This document shows positions 1-5,984 of a stretch of DNA of 31,914 bases, in pieces (the first letter of the stretch is position 1; each line of letters starts with the position of its first letter). Both the position numbers and the translations under genes were made by a program. The notes beneath the pieces are model-generated. The model searched no databases. It was given only the letters and a program-made list of their open reading frames with translations, and had not been told where the DNA came from. Where the stretch lies: positions 1-31,914 of the forward strand of contig CAJTNK010000012.1 in assembly GCA_910577885.1 (NCBI GenBank), read 5' to 3'. This DNA is from an uncultured Rikenella sp. Lineage in GTDB: Bacteria; Bacteroidota; Bacteroidia; Bacteroidales; Rikenellaceae.

Positions 1-103
1 TGGTTCTTTTTCTTCAGAAAAAGAACAGTTCCGTACTATAGCCAAACACGGTTCGCAAATTGCCAAGGCAACACAAGGAAGGCGAAGGTAACCAAAGAAC
101 AGA
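1..103 (+). repeat. Family 1 repeat, copy A (right part only)
   Basis: This is the right end of a dispersed hairpin-rich repeat cut by the window edge. A perfect hairpin at 3-26 (GTTCTTTTT / AAAAAGAAC around CTTCAG) is the same terminal hairpin as at 25338-25361 in copy D. It is followed by an arm with AAGGCAACACAAGGAAGGCG near 65, which matches, reverse-complemented, the arm of copy E near 31805-31825. The arm stops just before the stop codon of the DUF4251 gene at 108. Confidence 0.75.
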
Positions 104-107
104 GGGG

Positions 108-623
108 TTAGTTAGCTTGGATGGATCCGGAGTAGACCACGGTATTTCCCTGGTTGGGGACCAAGGTCAAGACAGCCCGTCCGTTATCCATGTCATAGTT
201 CAGGTGGAAGACGTATTTGACTCCGCTCCATTCGGTTTGGAAGACGAGGGTCCATTGCGAGCCATTGTTCATGTCTTCCCAGAAGGTGAATTGGGTGGTG
301 TTGATGGCCACCCGTTCCGGAATCATCGTCACGTTCTGTGCGACGGTCGTGTAGGGGAGGTTCACCTCCAGGTAGCCCGGATAGACGGAGACGTAGTTGT
401 TCCACTGGTTGAGCGCCTGTTGCGGCCCCATGAACTCGGGCGTAGCCTGCGAAGCGGCAAAGGTGAAGTTATGGGTTTTGAGGGCCGTGGTAAGCTGTTG
501 GACCATCGTCTGTTGGCGAGCCGAGCGCCGGGCGTCGCGGACTTCCTGTTTCGTGAAATCTTGGGCCAGAGCCGTCGTAACGGCCAACGAAGCCACCAGG
601 AGGGATAAGAATAGTTTTTTCAT
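108..623 (-). CDS. DUF4251 family secreted protein
   Basis: A 171-residue protein with an N-terminal signal peptide (MKKLFLSLLVASLAVTTALA, cleavage probably before Gln21). The mature part shows the DUF4251 pattern: a stretch like 'NFTFAASQATPEF' (about 52-64), a 'YVSVYPGYLEVNLPY' segment (about 77-91), and alternating strands to the C-terminus. This family is common in Bacteroidota and its function is unknown; the protein is presumably periplasmic or outer-membrane associated. It is the last minus-strand gene at the left edge. Its start is 350 nt from the shortened stop of the lipoprotein upstream and 182 nt from that gene's ancestral stop, so it may have its own promoter, although I see no clear TAnnTTTG box. 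The family assignment is by pattern recognition only. Confidence 0.8.
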   Translation of the reverse strand: MKKLFLSLLVASLAVTTALAQDFTKQEVRDARRSARQQTMVQQLTTALKTHNFTFAASQATPEFMGPQQALNQWNNYVSVYPGYLEVNLPYTTVAQNVTMIPERVAINTTQFTFWEDMNNGSQWTLVFQTEWSGVKYVFHLNYDMDNGRAVLTLVPNQGNTVVYSGSIQAN

Positions 624-710
624 CGTCTAATAGTTTTTTTAATGTCGTTACGGGCCACGTCGCGCGACCCGCTCACCCGGATGAGAGACAATTTCCATGC
701 CAAAACGAGC

Positions 711-749
711 ACGGCCCTCCCCCCTTTCGAAAAAAGGGAAGAGGGCCGT
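711..749 (-). terminator. Hairpin after the lipoprotein gene
   Basis: The arms ACGGCCCTC and GAGGGCCGT form a 9-bp stem, extended by CCCTTT/AAAGGG pairs around a short loop. It lies about 60 nt past the ancestral stop at 806 of the lipoprotein reading frame. On the minus strand it is followed by GCTCGTTTTGG, so the U-tract is poor. A terminator role is inference. Confidence 0.45.
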
Positions 750-805
750 CCGGTCCCATTTGTCCGCAAACGCAAAAGCCCTGCCGTGCCGGTTCCCGCC
801 CCGTA

Positions 806-973
806 TTATTCGATTCCGGCCAGCCGTTTGAACGCCTCGAGCCGCTGCCGCCCCCGGTCGATCGTCTCGGCCTCGGTCCCAAAAGCCCCGGCTTTCGACC
901 CGCTGCCGGTCGTTGCCGGCACGAAGACCAGCAAAATCCCGTTTGGGTTAATCCCAAGGATGACTTCATACTT
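806..973 (-). pseudogene. In-frame 3' continuation of the lipoprotein gene, cut off by a TAA
   Basis: Reading on in the same frame past the TAA at 974-976 gives 55 codons without another stop, ending in TAA at 806-808. The translation looks protein-like: it starts KYEVILGINPNGILLVFVPA and ends with an amphipathic segment rich in Arg, Glu and Leu, finishing LAGIE. No frameshift is needed, so a single nonsense change (or stop readthrough) explains the break. Together with 974-1639 this would encode a protein of 277 residues. The part shown is probably not translated unless the stop is read through or is a sequencing error. Confidence 0.6.
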
Positions 974-1639
974 TTAGTCCCGACTCCGGAAAACCAACAA
1001 CTGCTCCGTCTCACCCAACAAAATATAGCTGGCGGTCAGGAAATTGGCCAACTCCTTCGGATCGGTGGCCGGCGAAAGCTGCAACCCCGAGGTGGTCATC
1101 CGCCCGCCTTCCAAGATGTAGATCGCCGCCTGCTCAATGGCGTTCGACCCTCTGAAGCCCAAGCCGGTGGTCGTCTCGTTGAGCAATTCGCGCCGTTCCT
1201 GCTGTTTGATCTGTGCGACGGTGGCTCCGAACTGCACCGACGGCTCGAGAAATAACATCGGCCGATTGGTCGACCGCCGGAAACGCGTCGAATACGAACC
1301 GTCGGTCAGCGTAAACGCATCGCCCGTGAAGCCCGTCACCGGCCATCGCAGCATCGTCGGGCCGTCCGGCGTCGAGAGGACGTTGTCCGCCAACGTGTAC
1401 TCCCATTCGTAGAGCCGATTGTTGTAATAGTCATACTCGACATACGTCCCGTTGGTCCGGAACTCCCAGTAGCTCAGCTCCTCGGCCAGCGAGACCGGTT
1501 CGACCCGCCCGTCGATCAGCACTTCGGCCGGCGCCCACCGCCCCGCCAAATCCTCCGGCGTGAGGGTCCGGGTCTTGTCCTTGCTGCACCCGACCGACAA
1601 AACCGCTGCGGCCGCAGAAATAAGTAACCATTGTTTCAT
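974..1639 (-). CDS. Lipoprotein of unknown function, probably truncated by a premature stop
   Basis: A 221-residue product with a lipoprotein signal (MKQWLLISAAAAVLSVGC; lipobox LSVGC, Cys18), so it is probably membrane-anchored. Residues about 31-115 ('DLAGRWAPAEVLID', 'YWEFRTNGTYVEYDYYNNR', 'YTLADNVLST') recall the lipocalin-like beta-barrel domains of Bacteroidota lipoproteins, with the usual LxGxW start. I do not recognise the remainder. The frame stays open for 55 codons after the TAA at 974-976, so the original protein was probably 277 residues. A TACCTTTG box at 1682-1689 on the minus strand is a good -7 element, giving a short leader. The gene is divergent from the radical SAM gene. 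Confidence 0.75.
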   Translation of the reverse strand: MKQWLLISAAAAVLSVGCSKDKTRTLTPEDLAGRWAPAEVLIDGRVEPVSLAEELSYWEFRTNGTYVEYDYYNNRLYEWEYTLADNVLSTPDGPTMLRWPVTGFTGDAFTLTDGSYSTRFRRSTNRPMLFLEPSVQFGATVAQIKQQERRELLNETTTGLGFRGSNAIEQAAIYILEGGRMTTSGLQLSPATDPKELANFLTASYILLGETEQLLVFRSRD

Positions 1640-1681
1640 TCGGGAAATAAATTAAGTAGTAAAAATCTCGCCCGTGCGTAT

Positions 1682-1689
1682 CAAAGGTA
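1682..1689 (-). promoter_or_regulatory. Bacteroidota -7 box for the lipoprotein gene
   Basis: On the minus strand the sequence reads TACCTTTG, an exact match to TAnnTTTG, about 43 nt before the lipoprotein start codon. I see no TTTG at the expected -33 distance. On the plus strand a near match, TATCTTTA at 1704-1711, could serve the divergent radical SAM gene. Confidence 0.5.
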
Positions 1690-1748
1690 GCGAAAATTCC
1701 TGTTATCTTTACCCGGTGGGAGTCTCGCCGAGCAAAAACAACGACGCA

Positions 1749-2528
1749 ATGGATACTTTTCTTTTCGACAGCATCATCGTGGGCCCGATCCACAGCCGCC
1801 GACTGGGTCGGTCGCTGGGGGTGAACCTCCTGGCCCCGAACTCGAAACTCTGCAACTTCAACTGCATCTACTGCGAGTGCGGATGGAACGGCGCCCACGG
1901 GAGCGGCGGTTTCAACCCCTACGAGCAGGTGGCCGAGGCGCTCGAGGCGCGACTGCAGGCGATGGCCGAGGCCGGCGAGCTGCCCGACGTCATCACCTTC
2001 GCCGGCAACGGCGAACCGACGCTCCATCCGGCGTTCGAACGGGTGATCGACACGACGCTGGCCCTTCGCGACCGGCTGGCCCCTTCGGCGCAGGTGGCGG
2101 TGCTGAGCAACGCCACGATGATCGACCGCGAGGCGATTCGTCGGGCTCTCGGCCGCGTGGACCGGAACATCCTGAAGTTCGACTCGGCCATCGACCTGAC
2201 GATGCGCCGCATCAACCAGCCGCAAAACACGCGGACGGTGGCCGAGATCATCGACCTCCTGCGCCTCTTCGAGGGTCGATTGGTGATCCAGACGATGTTC
2301 CTGCGCGGCACCTGCCACGGCCACCGGATCGACAACACGACGCCGGAAGAGATGTCGGCCTACCTGTCGGCGCTCCGTGAGATCGGCCCGGCCGAGGTGA
2401 TGCTCTACACCATCGACCGCAACACCCCGGCCGACGATCTGCAGAAGGTGTCGTTCGACGAGATGGAGGCAATCGCCGCCCGGATTCGGACCGCCGACCC
2501 GCGCATCCGCACCTCCGTGGCCCGTTAG
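1749..2528 (+). CDS. Radical SAM domain protein
   Basis: A 259-residue radical SAM enzyme. From the chosen start, the cluster-binding motif CNFNCIYC places Cys35, Cys39 and Cys42 (CX3CX2C), with a further Cys44. 'TFAGNGEPTLHP' (about 79-90) is the SAM-binding GGE-like motif. The reading frame is open further upstream to 1674, but that extension (rich in Tyr, Ser and Lys, overlapping the promoter zone) is not family-like. The ATG at 1749 opens directly into the conserved 'FDSIIVGPIHSRRLGRSLG' block. It resembles small stand-alone radical SAM proteins of Bacteroidota whose substrate is unknown. It is a single-gene unit, convergent with the SDR gene. Confidence 0.85.
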   Translation: MDTFLFDSIIVGPIHSRRLGRSLGVNLLAPNSKLCNFNCIYCECGWNGAHGSGGFNPYEQVAEALEARLQAMAEAGELPDVITFAGNGEPTLHPAFERVIDTTLALRDRLAPSAQVAVLSNATMIDREAIRRALGRVDRNILKFDSAIDLTMRRINQPQNTRTVAEIIDLLRLFEGRLVIQTMFLRGTCHGHRIDNTTPEEMSAYLSALREIGPAEVMLYTIDRNTPADDLQKVSFDEMEAIAARIRTADPRIRTSVAR

Positions 2529-2596
2529 ACGCCGCGGAGAGGGGCTTTCGGAAACGCGTCGCGCGGCTCCTGCTCCGCCCCAAAGGGCCCAAAAAA

Positions 2597-2628
2597 GGCC
2601 CGCTCCGAACCGAGGTTCGGAGCGGGCC
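2597..2628 (-). terminator. Rho-independent terminator of the panC-panD-SDR unit
   Basis: A perfect 14-bp inverted repeat (GGCCCGCTCCGAAC ... GTTCGGAGCGGGCC) with a 4-nt loop. On the minus strand it is followed at once by TTTTTT (AAAAAA at 2591-2596 on the plus strand). It lies 47 nt past the SDR stop codon. The stem could also stop convergent transcripts from the radical SAM gene. Confidence 0.9.
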
Positions 2629-2674
2629 GCATCAATCGTATCCCCTGCAAGAATCCGAGTCGTATGGCAACGGT

Positions 2675-3613
2675 CTATTTCCCGAGCCGTTCGCCCAGCA
2701 CACGCAACATATCGACGGTCATATCCTGCAAGTTCCACTTCGGCGCCCAATCCCACTCGGCCCGTGCCACGGAGTCGTCCATGAGGTTCGGCCAGCCGTC
2801 CGAGATGGCGTCTTTGACCGGGTCGATCTCGTAGGTCATCTCGAACGCCGGGATATGCTTCCTGATTTCGGCACAGATGATCTCCGGCGAGAAGCTCATC
2901 GAGGCGACGTTATACCCGTTGCGGTGCACCAGCCGCGACGGATCGGCTTCCATGAGTTGTACCATGGCGTTCAGCACGTCGGGCATGTAGATCATGTCCA
3001 TAAACCGGTCGTGCGGCACCGGACACACAAAGCGCTCCCCTTTCAAGGCGGCATAGAAGATCTCGACGGCATAATCGGTCGTCCCCCCGCCGGGCAGCGC
3101 CTGCGAGGAGATCACCCCCGGCAGCCGCACGCTCCGCGCGTCGACCCCGAACCGCTGGAAGTAGTAGTTGCTCAACAACTCGCCGGTCACCTTGCACACG
3201 CCGTAGATCGTCGTCGGGTGCATGGGCGTATCCTGCGGCGTGAGATCCTTCGGCGCATCCGGCCCGAAAGCGCCGATCGAACTGGGCGTGAACACCGCAC
3301 ACCGATATTCCCGGGCCACCTCCAGGGCATTCATCAACGCCCCCATGTTCACCCGCCATGCCTTCTGCGGATTGGCCTCTCCGGTGGCCGAGAGCAGCGC
3401 CACGAGGTTGAAAATCGTGTCGATGCGGTTCTCGCGCACGGTCCGCGCCATCGCCTCCGCATCCAGTGCATCGAGCTGCACGAAGTCGTTGTCCTCGCGG
3501 TCGCCATGGATGTCCGCCGCCAGGACGTTGTGCTGCCCGTAAATCCCCCGCAGGTGGGTGGTCAGTTCGGATCCGATCTGTCCGCCGGCTCCGACGATGA
3601 GTATCCTCTTCAT
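2675..3613 (-). CDS. NAD-dependent epimerase/dehydratase, probable SDR-type L-threonine 3-dehydrogenase
   Basis: A 312-residue extended short-chain dehydrogenase. The NAD-binding glycine motif GAGGQIG is at residues 8-14, an acidic residue that selects NAD (AADIHGD, about 32-38) follows, and the catalytic YGVCK places Tyr137 and Lys141 with Ser111/Ser112 before it. Length and sequence resemble the SDR-type threonine dehydrogenases of Bacteroidota and some archaea, which oxidise L-threonine to 2-amino-3-ketobutyrate. A UDP-sugar epimerase is less likely because the protein is short and its C-terminal part ('YEIDPVKDAISDGWP', 'MDDSVARAEWDW') matches the threonine dehydrogenase pattern. It lies 58 nt after panD on the same strand and is followed by a strong terminator, so it is probably the last gene of that transcript. 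Confidence 0.8.
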   Translation of the reverse strand: MKRILIVGAGGQIGSELTTHLRGIYGQHNVLAADIHGDREDNDFVQLDALDAEAMARTVRENRIDTIFNLVALLSATGEANPQKAWRVNMGALMNALEVAREYRCAVFTPSSIGAFGPDAPKDLTPQDTPMHPTTIYGVCKVTGELLSNYYFQRFGVDARSVRLPGVISSQALPGGGTTDYAVEIFYAALKGERFVCPVPHDRFMDMIYMPDVLNAMVQLMEADPSRLVHRNGYNVASMSFSPEIICAEIRKHIPAFEMTYEIDPVKDAISDGWPNLMDDSVARAEWDWAPKWNLQDMTVDMLRVLGERLGK

Positions 3614-3671
3614 TTTTTCTATTCTTTGTTTTGTTCGATCTCTCTGTTCGGTTAGCAGCTGGAGCCAGAGA

Positions 3672-4025
3672 CTACGGAATCAGCCGGTTGGTCGCCGTGT
3701 CCGGAAAAACGACACTCGGCCGAAACCCTTTGGCCTCCTCGAAGTCCATCAAGGCGTACGACATGACGATGACCACATCCCCCACGGCCACTCGCCGCGC
3801 CGCCGCGCCGTTCACACAAATACAACCGCTCCCGGCCGGACCTTCGATGACATAGGTCTCGAACCGCTCGCCGTTGTTGTTGTCCACCACCTGCACCTTC
3901 TCACCCGGGATCAGGTTGGCCGCATCCATCAACGCCCGGTCGATCGTGATGCTCCCGACATAGTCCAAATTGGCCTCGGTCACACACGCCCGGTGGATCT
4001 TCGACTTCAATACTTCTATCTGCAT
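3672..4025 (-). CDS. panD: Aspartate 1-decarboxylase
   Basis: A 117-residue pyruvoyl-dependent enzyme that makes beta-alanine from L-aspartate for pantothenate and coenzyme A. The self-cleavage site Gly24-Ser25 is intact in 'LDYVGSITID'; Ser25 becomes the pyruvoyl group. Lys9, Arg54 and Tyr58, which act in processing and catalysis in the known enzymes, are all present, and the length is typical. It acts just before PanC in the pathway, but the two genes are separated by repeat copy B instead of lying side by side. The leader contains AAAAGAATAAG just before the ATG. Confidence 0.95.
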   Translation of the reverse strand: MQIEVLKSKIHRACVTEANLDYVGSITIDRALMDAANLIPGEKVQVVDNNNGERFETYVIEGPAGSGCICVNGAAARRVAVGDVVIVMSYALMDFEEAKGFRPSVVFPDTATNRLIP

Positions 4026-4084
4026 CTTATTCTTTTAATAGTTGATTCCTTGCTCTTTTCTCTAACTGCTCTTTTGAGAAAAGG

Positions 4085-4338
4085 GCCGGAACTGTTCTTT
4101 TTGTGAACAAAAAGAACCAAAAAAACTTTAGAACGCATCCCGTTGGGATGCTTTGGCCGTGTCAGCCTCGTGCTTTGGGTGGGGATTCTTTTTGGGCGCG
4201 CTATGAGTTTTAGTTCGCATGAAGCGCGCCTAAAAGAACCCCACCCACAACTCTGAGGATTGCGGAGCCTAAGACATAGCGTATGCTAGCTGAAAGTCTT
4301 TTGGGTACCTTTTCTTCAGAAAAGGTACAGTACCCTCC
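4085..4338 (+). repeat. Family 1 repeat, copy B
   Basis: A 254-bp copy with four hairpins in order: 4094-4117 (GTTCTTTTT/AAAAAGAAC around GTGAAC), 4135-4151 (GCATCCC/GGGATGC), a long imperfect one at 4177-4246 (GGGTGGGG ... CCCCACCC, inner GGGCGCGC/GCGCGCC), and 4305-4328 (GTACCTTTT/AAAAGGTAC). AGCGTATGCTAGCTGAAAG before the last hairpin is identical in copies B, D and E. The right end GGTACAGTACCCTCC is the reverse complement of the left end seen in copies C and D, so the element has terminal inverted repeats. It fills the panC-panD gap, and I see no coding sequence in it. Confidence 0.85.
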
Positions 4339-4381
4339 TTTTAGCAAAGATCGGTTAGGGAGAAAAAGCAATGAACAAGTG

Positions 4382-5206
4382 TTAAAAAGGGACGTTGTCG
4401 ATGAGTCGGACAGGTCCCGCATGGACCGCCGCAAAGCAGCGGAGTTCTCCGAGGCGTTGGCCCCAGTCGGCAGCCGGTTGCAGGGAGTCGGCCGAGGCGA
4501 TCTCGATGTATTCGGTTCTCAGGAGCGGTTCGGCGTCGATGCGCTGGGCGATGATTCGTTTGGCCTCGGGGACGGAGACTTTTCCCCGCAAGGATTCCGC
4601 CGCTTCGGCCAGTACGGCATAGATGCGCGGCGCCGCAGCGCGATGTTCCGGCGAGAGGAGCGTGTTGCGCGAACTGCGCGCCAGTCCGTCGACATCCCGC
4701 ACGATCGGACACCCGACGATCTCGATCGGCAACCCCAGCTGGGCCGTCATGTGGCGGATGATCGCCAACTGTTGGAAATCCTTTTCGCCGAAGAAAGCCC
4801 GGTTCGGGCGGACGATCTCGAAGAGCCGCGACACGACCTGCCCCACCCCGTTGAAGTGTCCGGGTCTGTGTTCTCCCTCCATGACCCGGTCGAGCCCCCC
4901 GAAGTCGAAGACACGGGTATCGGGCGTCGGATAGATCTCGTCGACCGCAGGAGCGAAGACGAAGTCGACCCCCTGCTCTTCGAGGAGGGCCAAGTCTGCT
5001 TCTTCGGTCCTGGGATAGTTTTCGAGGTCCTTGGGGTCGTTGAATTGGGTGGGATTGACAAAGATGCTGACGACCGTGGTGTCGCACGCGCTGCGACACG
5101 CCCGGACCAGCGAGAGGTGTCCCTCGTGGAGGGCCCCCATGGTGGGCACGAATCCGACTGTGCCCCGGTAAGCTGCGAGCTCCTGGGCCCGCCTGCAAAG
5201 TTTCAT
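4382..5206 (-). CDS. panC: Pantothenate synthetase (pantoate--beta-alanine ligase)
   Basis: A 274-residue enzyme that joins pantoate and beta-alanine using ATP, in the cytoplasm. The nucleotidyl-transferase signature is clear: 'FVPTMGALHEGH' with His27 and His30, then 'NPTQF', 'FGEKDFQQL' and the KMSKS-like 'LARSSRN'. The chosen ATG gives a slightly short N-terminus before the first conserved strand but is complete. Its partner panD lies downstream on the same strand beyond repeat copy B, 44 nt after this stop. A minus-strand TATTTTTG box at 5249-5256 could be the promoter, giving a leader of about 35 nt. Confidence 0.95.
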   Translation of the reverse strand: MKLCRRAQELAAYRGTVGFVPTMGALHEGHLSLVRACRSACDTTVVSIFVNPTQFNDPKDLENYPRTEEADLALLEEQGVDFVFAPAVDEIYPTPDTRVFDFGGLDRVMEGEHRPGHFNGVGQVVSRLFEIVRPNRAFFGEKDFQQLAIIRHMTAQLGLPIEIVGCPIVRDVDGLARSSRNTLLSPEHRAAAPRIYAVLAEAAESLRGKVSVPEAKRIIAQRIDAEPLLRTEYIEIASADSLQPAADWGQRLGELRCFAAVHAGPVRLIDNVPF

Positions 5207-5248
5207 GCCAGTATTCGGTGTTTAGAGAAAAACCGCTTTTCGACCGCC

Positions 5249-5256
5249 CAAAAATA
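5249..5256 (-). promoter_or_regulatory. Bacteroidota -7 box for panC
   Basis: The minus strand reads TATTTTTG, which matches TAnnTTTG. Twenty nucleotides upstream there is TTTT where TTTG would be expected. The position, about 43 nt before the panC ATG, suits a promoter. Confidence 0.5.
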
Positions 5257-5284
5257 GATATTATAAACGAAACCTGAAAACGCA

Positions 5285-5331
5285 ATACGCCCCCGCGTCC
5301 GAAAAAGATTTTTCGGTCCCGCGGAGGCGTA
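5285..5331 (-). terminator. Hairpin after the DUF805 gene
   Basis: The arms ATACGCC and GGCGTAT enclose CCGCG-type pairs and an inner perfect CCGAAAAA/TTTTTCGG stem. The structure lies about 90 nt past the DUF805 stop codon, between it and the panC promoter. No long U-tract follows on the minus strand, so the terminator role is likely but not certain. Confidence 0.5.
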
Positions 5332-5420
5332 TCGAAACTGTCCGGCCGCCGCTCGGCGAAGAGGAACTCTTGCCCCCTCGCCGCGACCTCACCGGCCCCC
5401 CCGTGAAGAGGGATTTGGAA

Positions 5421-5813
5421 TTAAGCGTTGGCGTTTTCCTTCGGATTAGCACCGAAACGGTTTTCGCCCGGTTCGCTGTCCTGGAGCGCCAGGATCAGGT
5501 TGTAGATCGGCACGAAGTACCAGCCGAAACCCCGTCCGATGTCGTGCATGCGCCGTGCACCCACCGCCAAAGTCGGCACAATGATAGCCAAGTTGAACAG
5601 CATCCCCACGTAGCCCAAAATCGTCCCTACCACCGGAATGAACGACAAGATTACCGTCACAATGTTCAGCACCGTCGAGATGATTACGATCGCCAGCATC
5701 GGCCACCAGAACTCGCTCCGGCGCGAACGGCCCGAGAAGGTCTTCCAGTTAGCCAAGTACATCTTGCAGTATTTGATCATCTCCTGCAATTTACCATTAG
5801 TAGTGTTTTCCAT
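5421..5813 (-). CDS. DUF805 family membrane protein
   Basis: A 130-residue protein starting at MENTTNGKLQEM. The frame is open for 46 more codons upstream, but that extension lacks family features and runs through the promoter region, so the start at 5813 is preferred. DUF805 hallmarks are present: 'YLANWKTFSGRSRRSEFWWPML' (about 18-39, written here as a pattern), then hydrophobic helices (about 38-60 and 68-86), and the conserved 'ARRMHDIGRGFGWYF'. The family has no firmly established role. It is an inner-membrane protein. A minus-strand TATTTTTG box at 5849-5856 fits as its promoter. It is divergent from rnr. Confidence 0.85.
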   Translation of the reverse strand: MENTTNGKLQEMIKYCKMYLANWKTFSGRSRRSEFWWPMLAIVIISTVLNIVTVILSFIPVVGTILGYVGMLFNLAIIVPTLAVGARRMHDIGRGFGWYFVPIYNLILALQDSEPGENRFGANPKENANA

Positions 5814-5848
5814 GGTTTGTGAAATTAAAAGGTAAATGTGATTGGGTG

Positions 5849-5856
5849 CAAAAATA
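5849..5856 (-). promoter_or_regulatory. Bacteroidota -7 box for the DUF805 gene
   Basis: The minus strand reads TATTTTTG, an exact TAnnTTTG match 36 nt before the preferred start codon at 5813. It would lie inside the gene if the longer upstream start were used, which supports the shorter start. No clear -33 box. Confidence 0.5.
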
Positions 5857-5951
5857 GTGAATCTTACGCACAAATCGATAAAAAATCGGTCTTTTTTCTT
5901 GAAATTCGCCGACCGCCGGCGTTCCGGAGGGAATAACGCCGAATAAATCAC

Positions 5952-5959
5952 TATCTTTG
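5952..5959 (+). promoter_or_regulatory. Bacteroidota -7 box for rnr
   Basis: TATCTTTG matches TAnnTTTG and lies 25 nt before the rnr ATG, giving a leader of about 20 nt that contains the A/G-rich stretch AGGGAGAATAG. The -33 position does not show TTTG. Confidence 0.55.
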
Positions 5960-5984
5960 AGGCGTATAATTTTAGGGAGAATAG

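Noticed and set aside
974..976. Reassignment of TAA as a sense codon
   Set aside because: Several intact genes end in TAA, including the neighbouring frame's final stop, so a nonsense change in one gene is the simpler reading.
1431..2756. A 441-codon minus-strand open frame spanning the radical SAM gene
   Set aside because: It covers the radical SAM gene in antisense and runs into the lipoprotein gene in the wrong frame.
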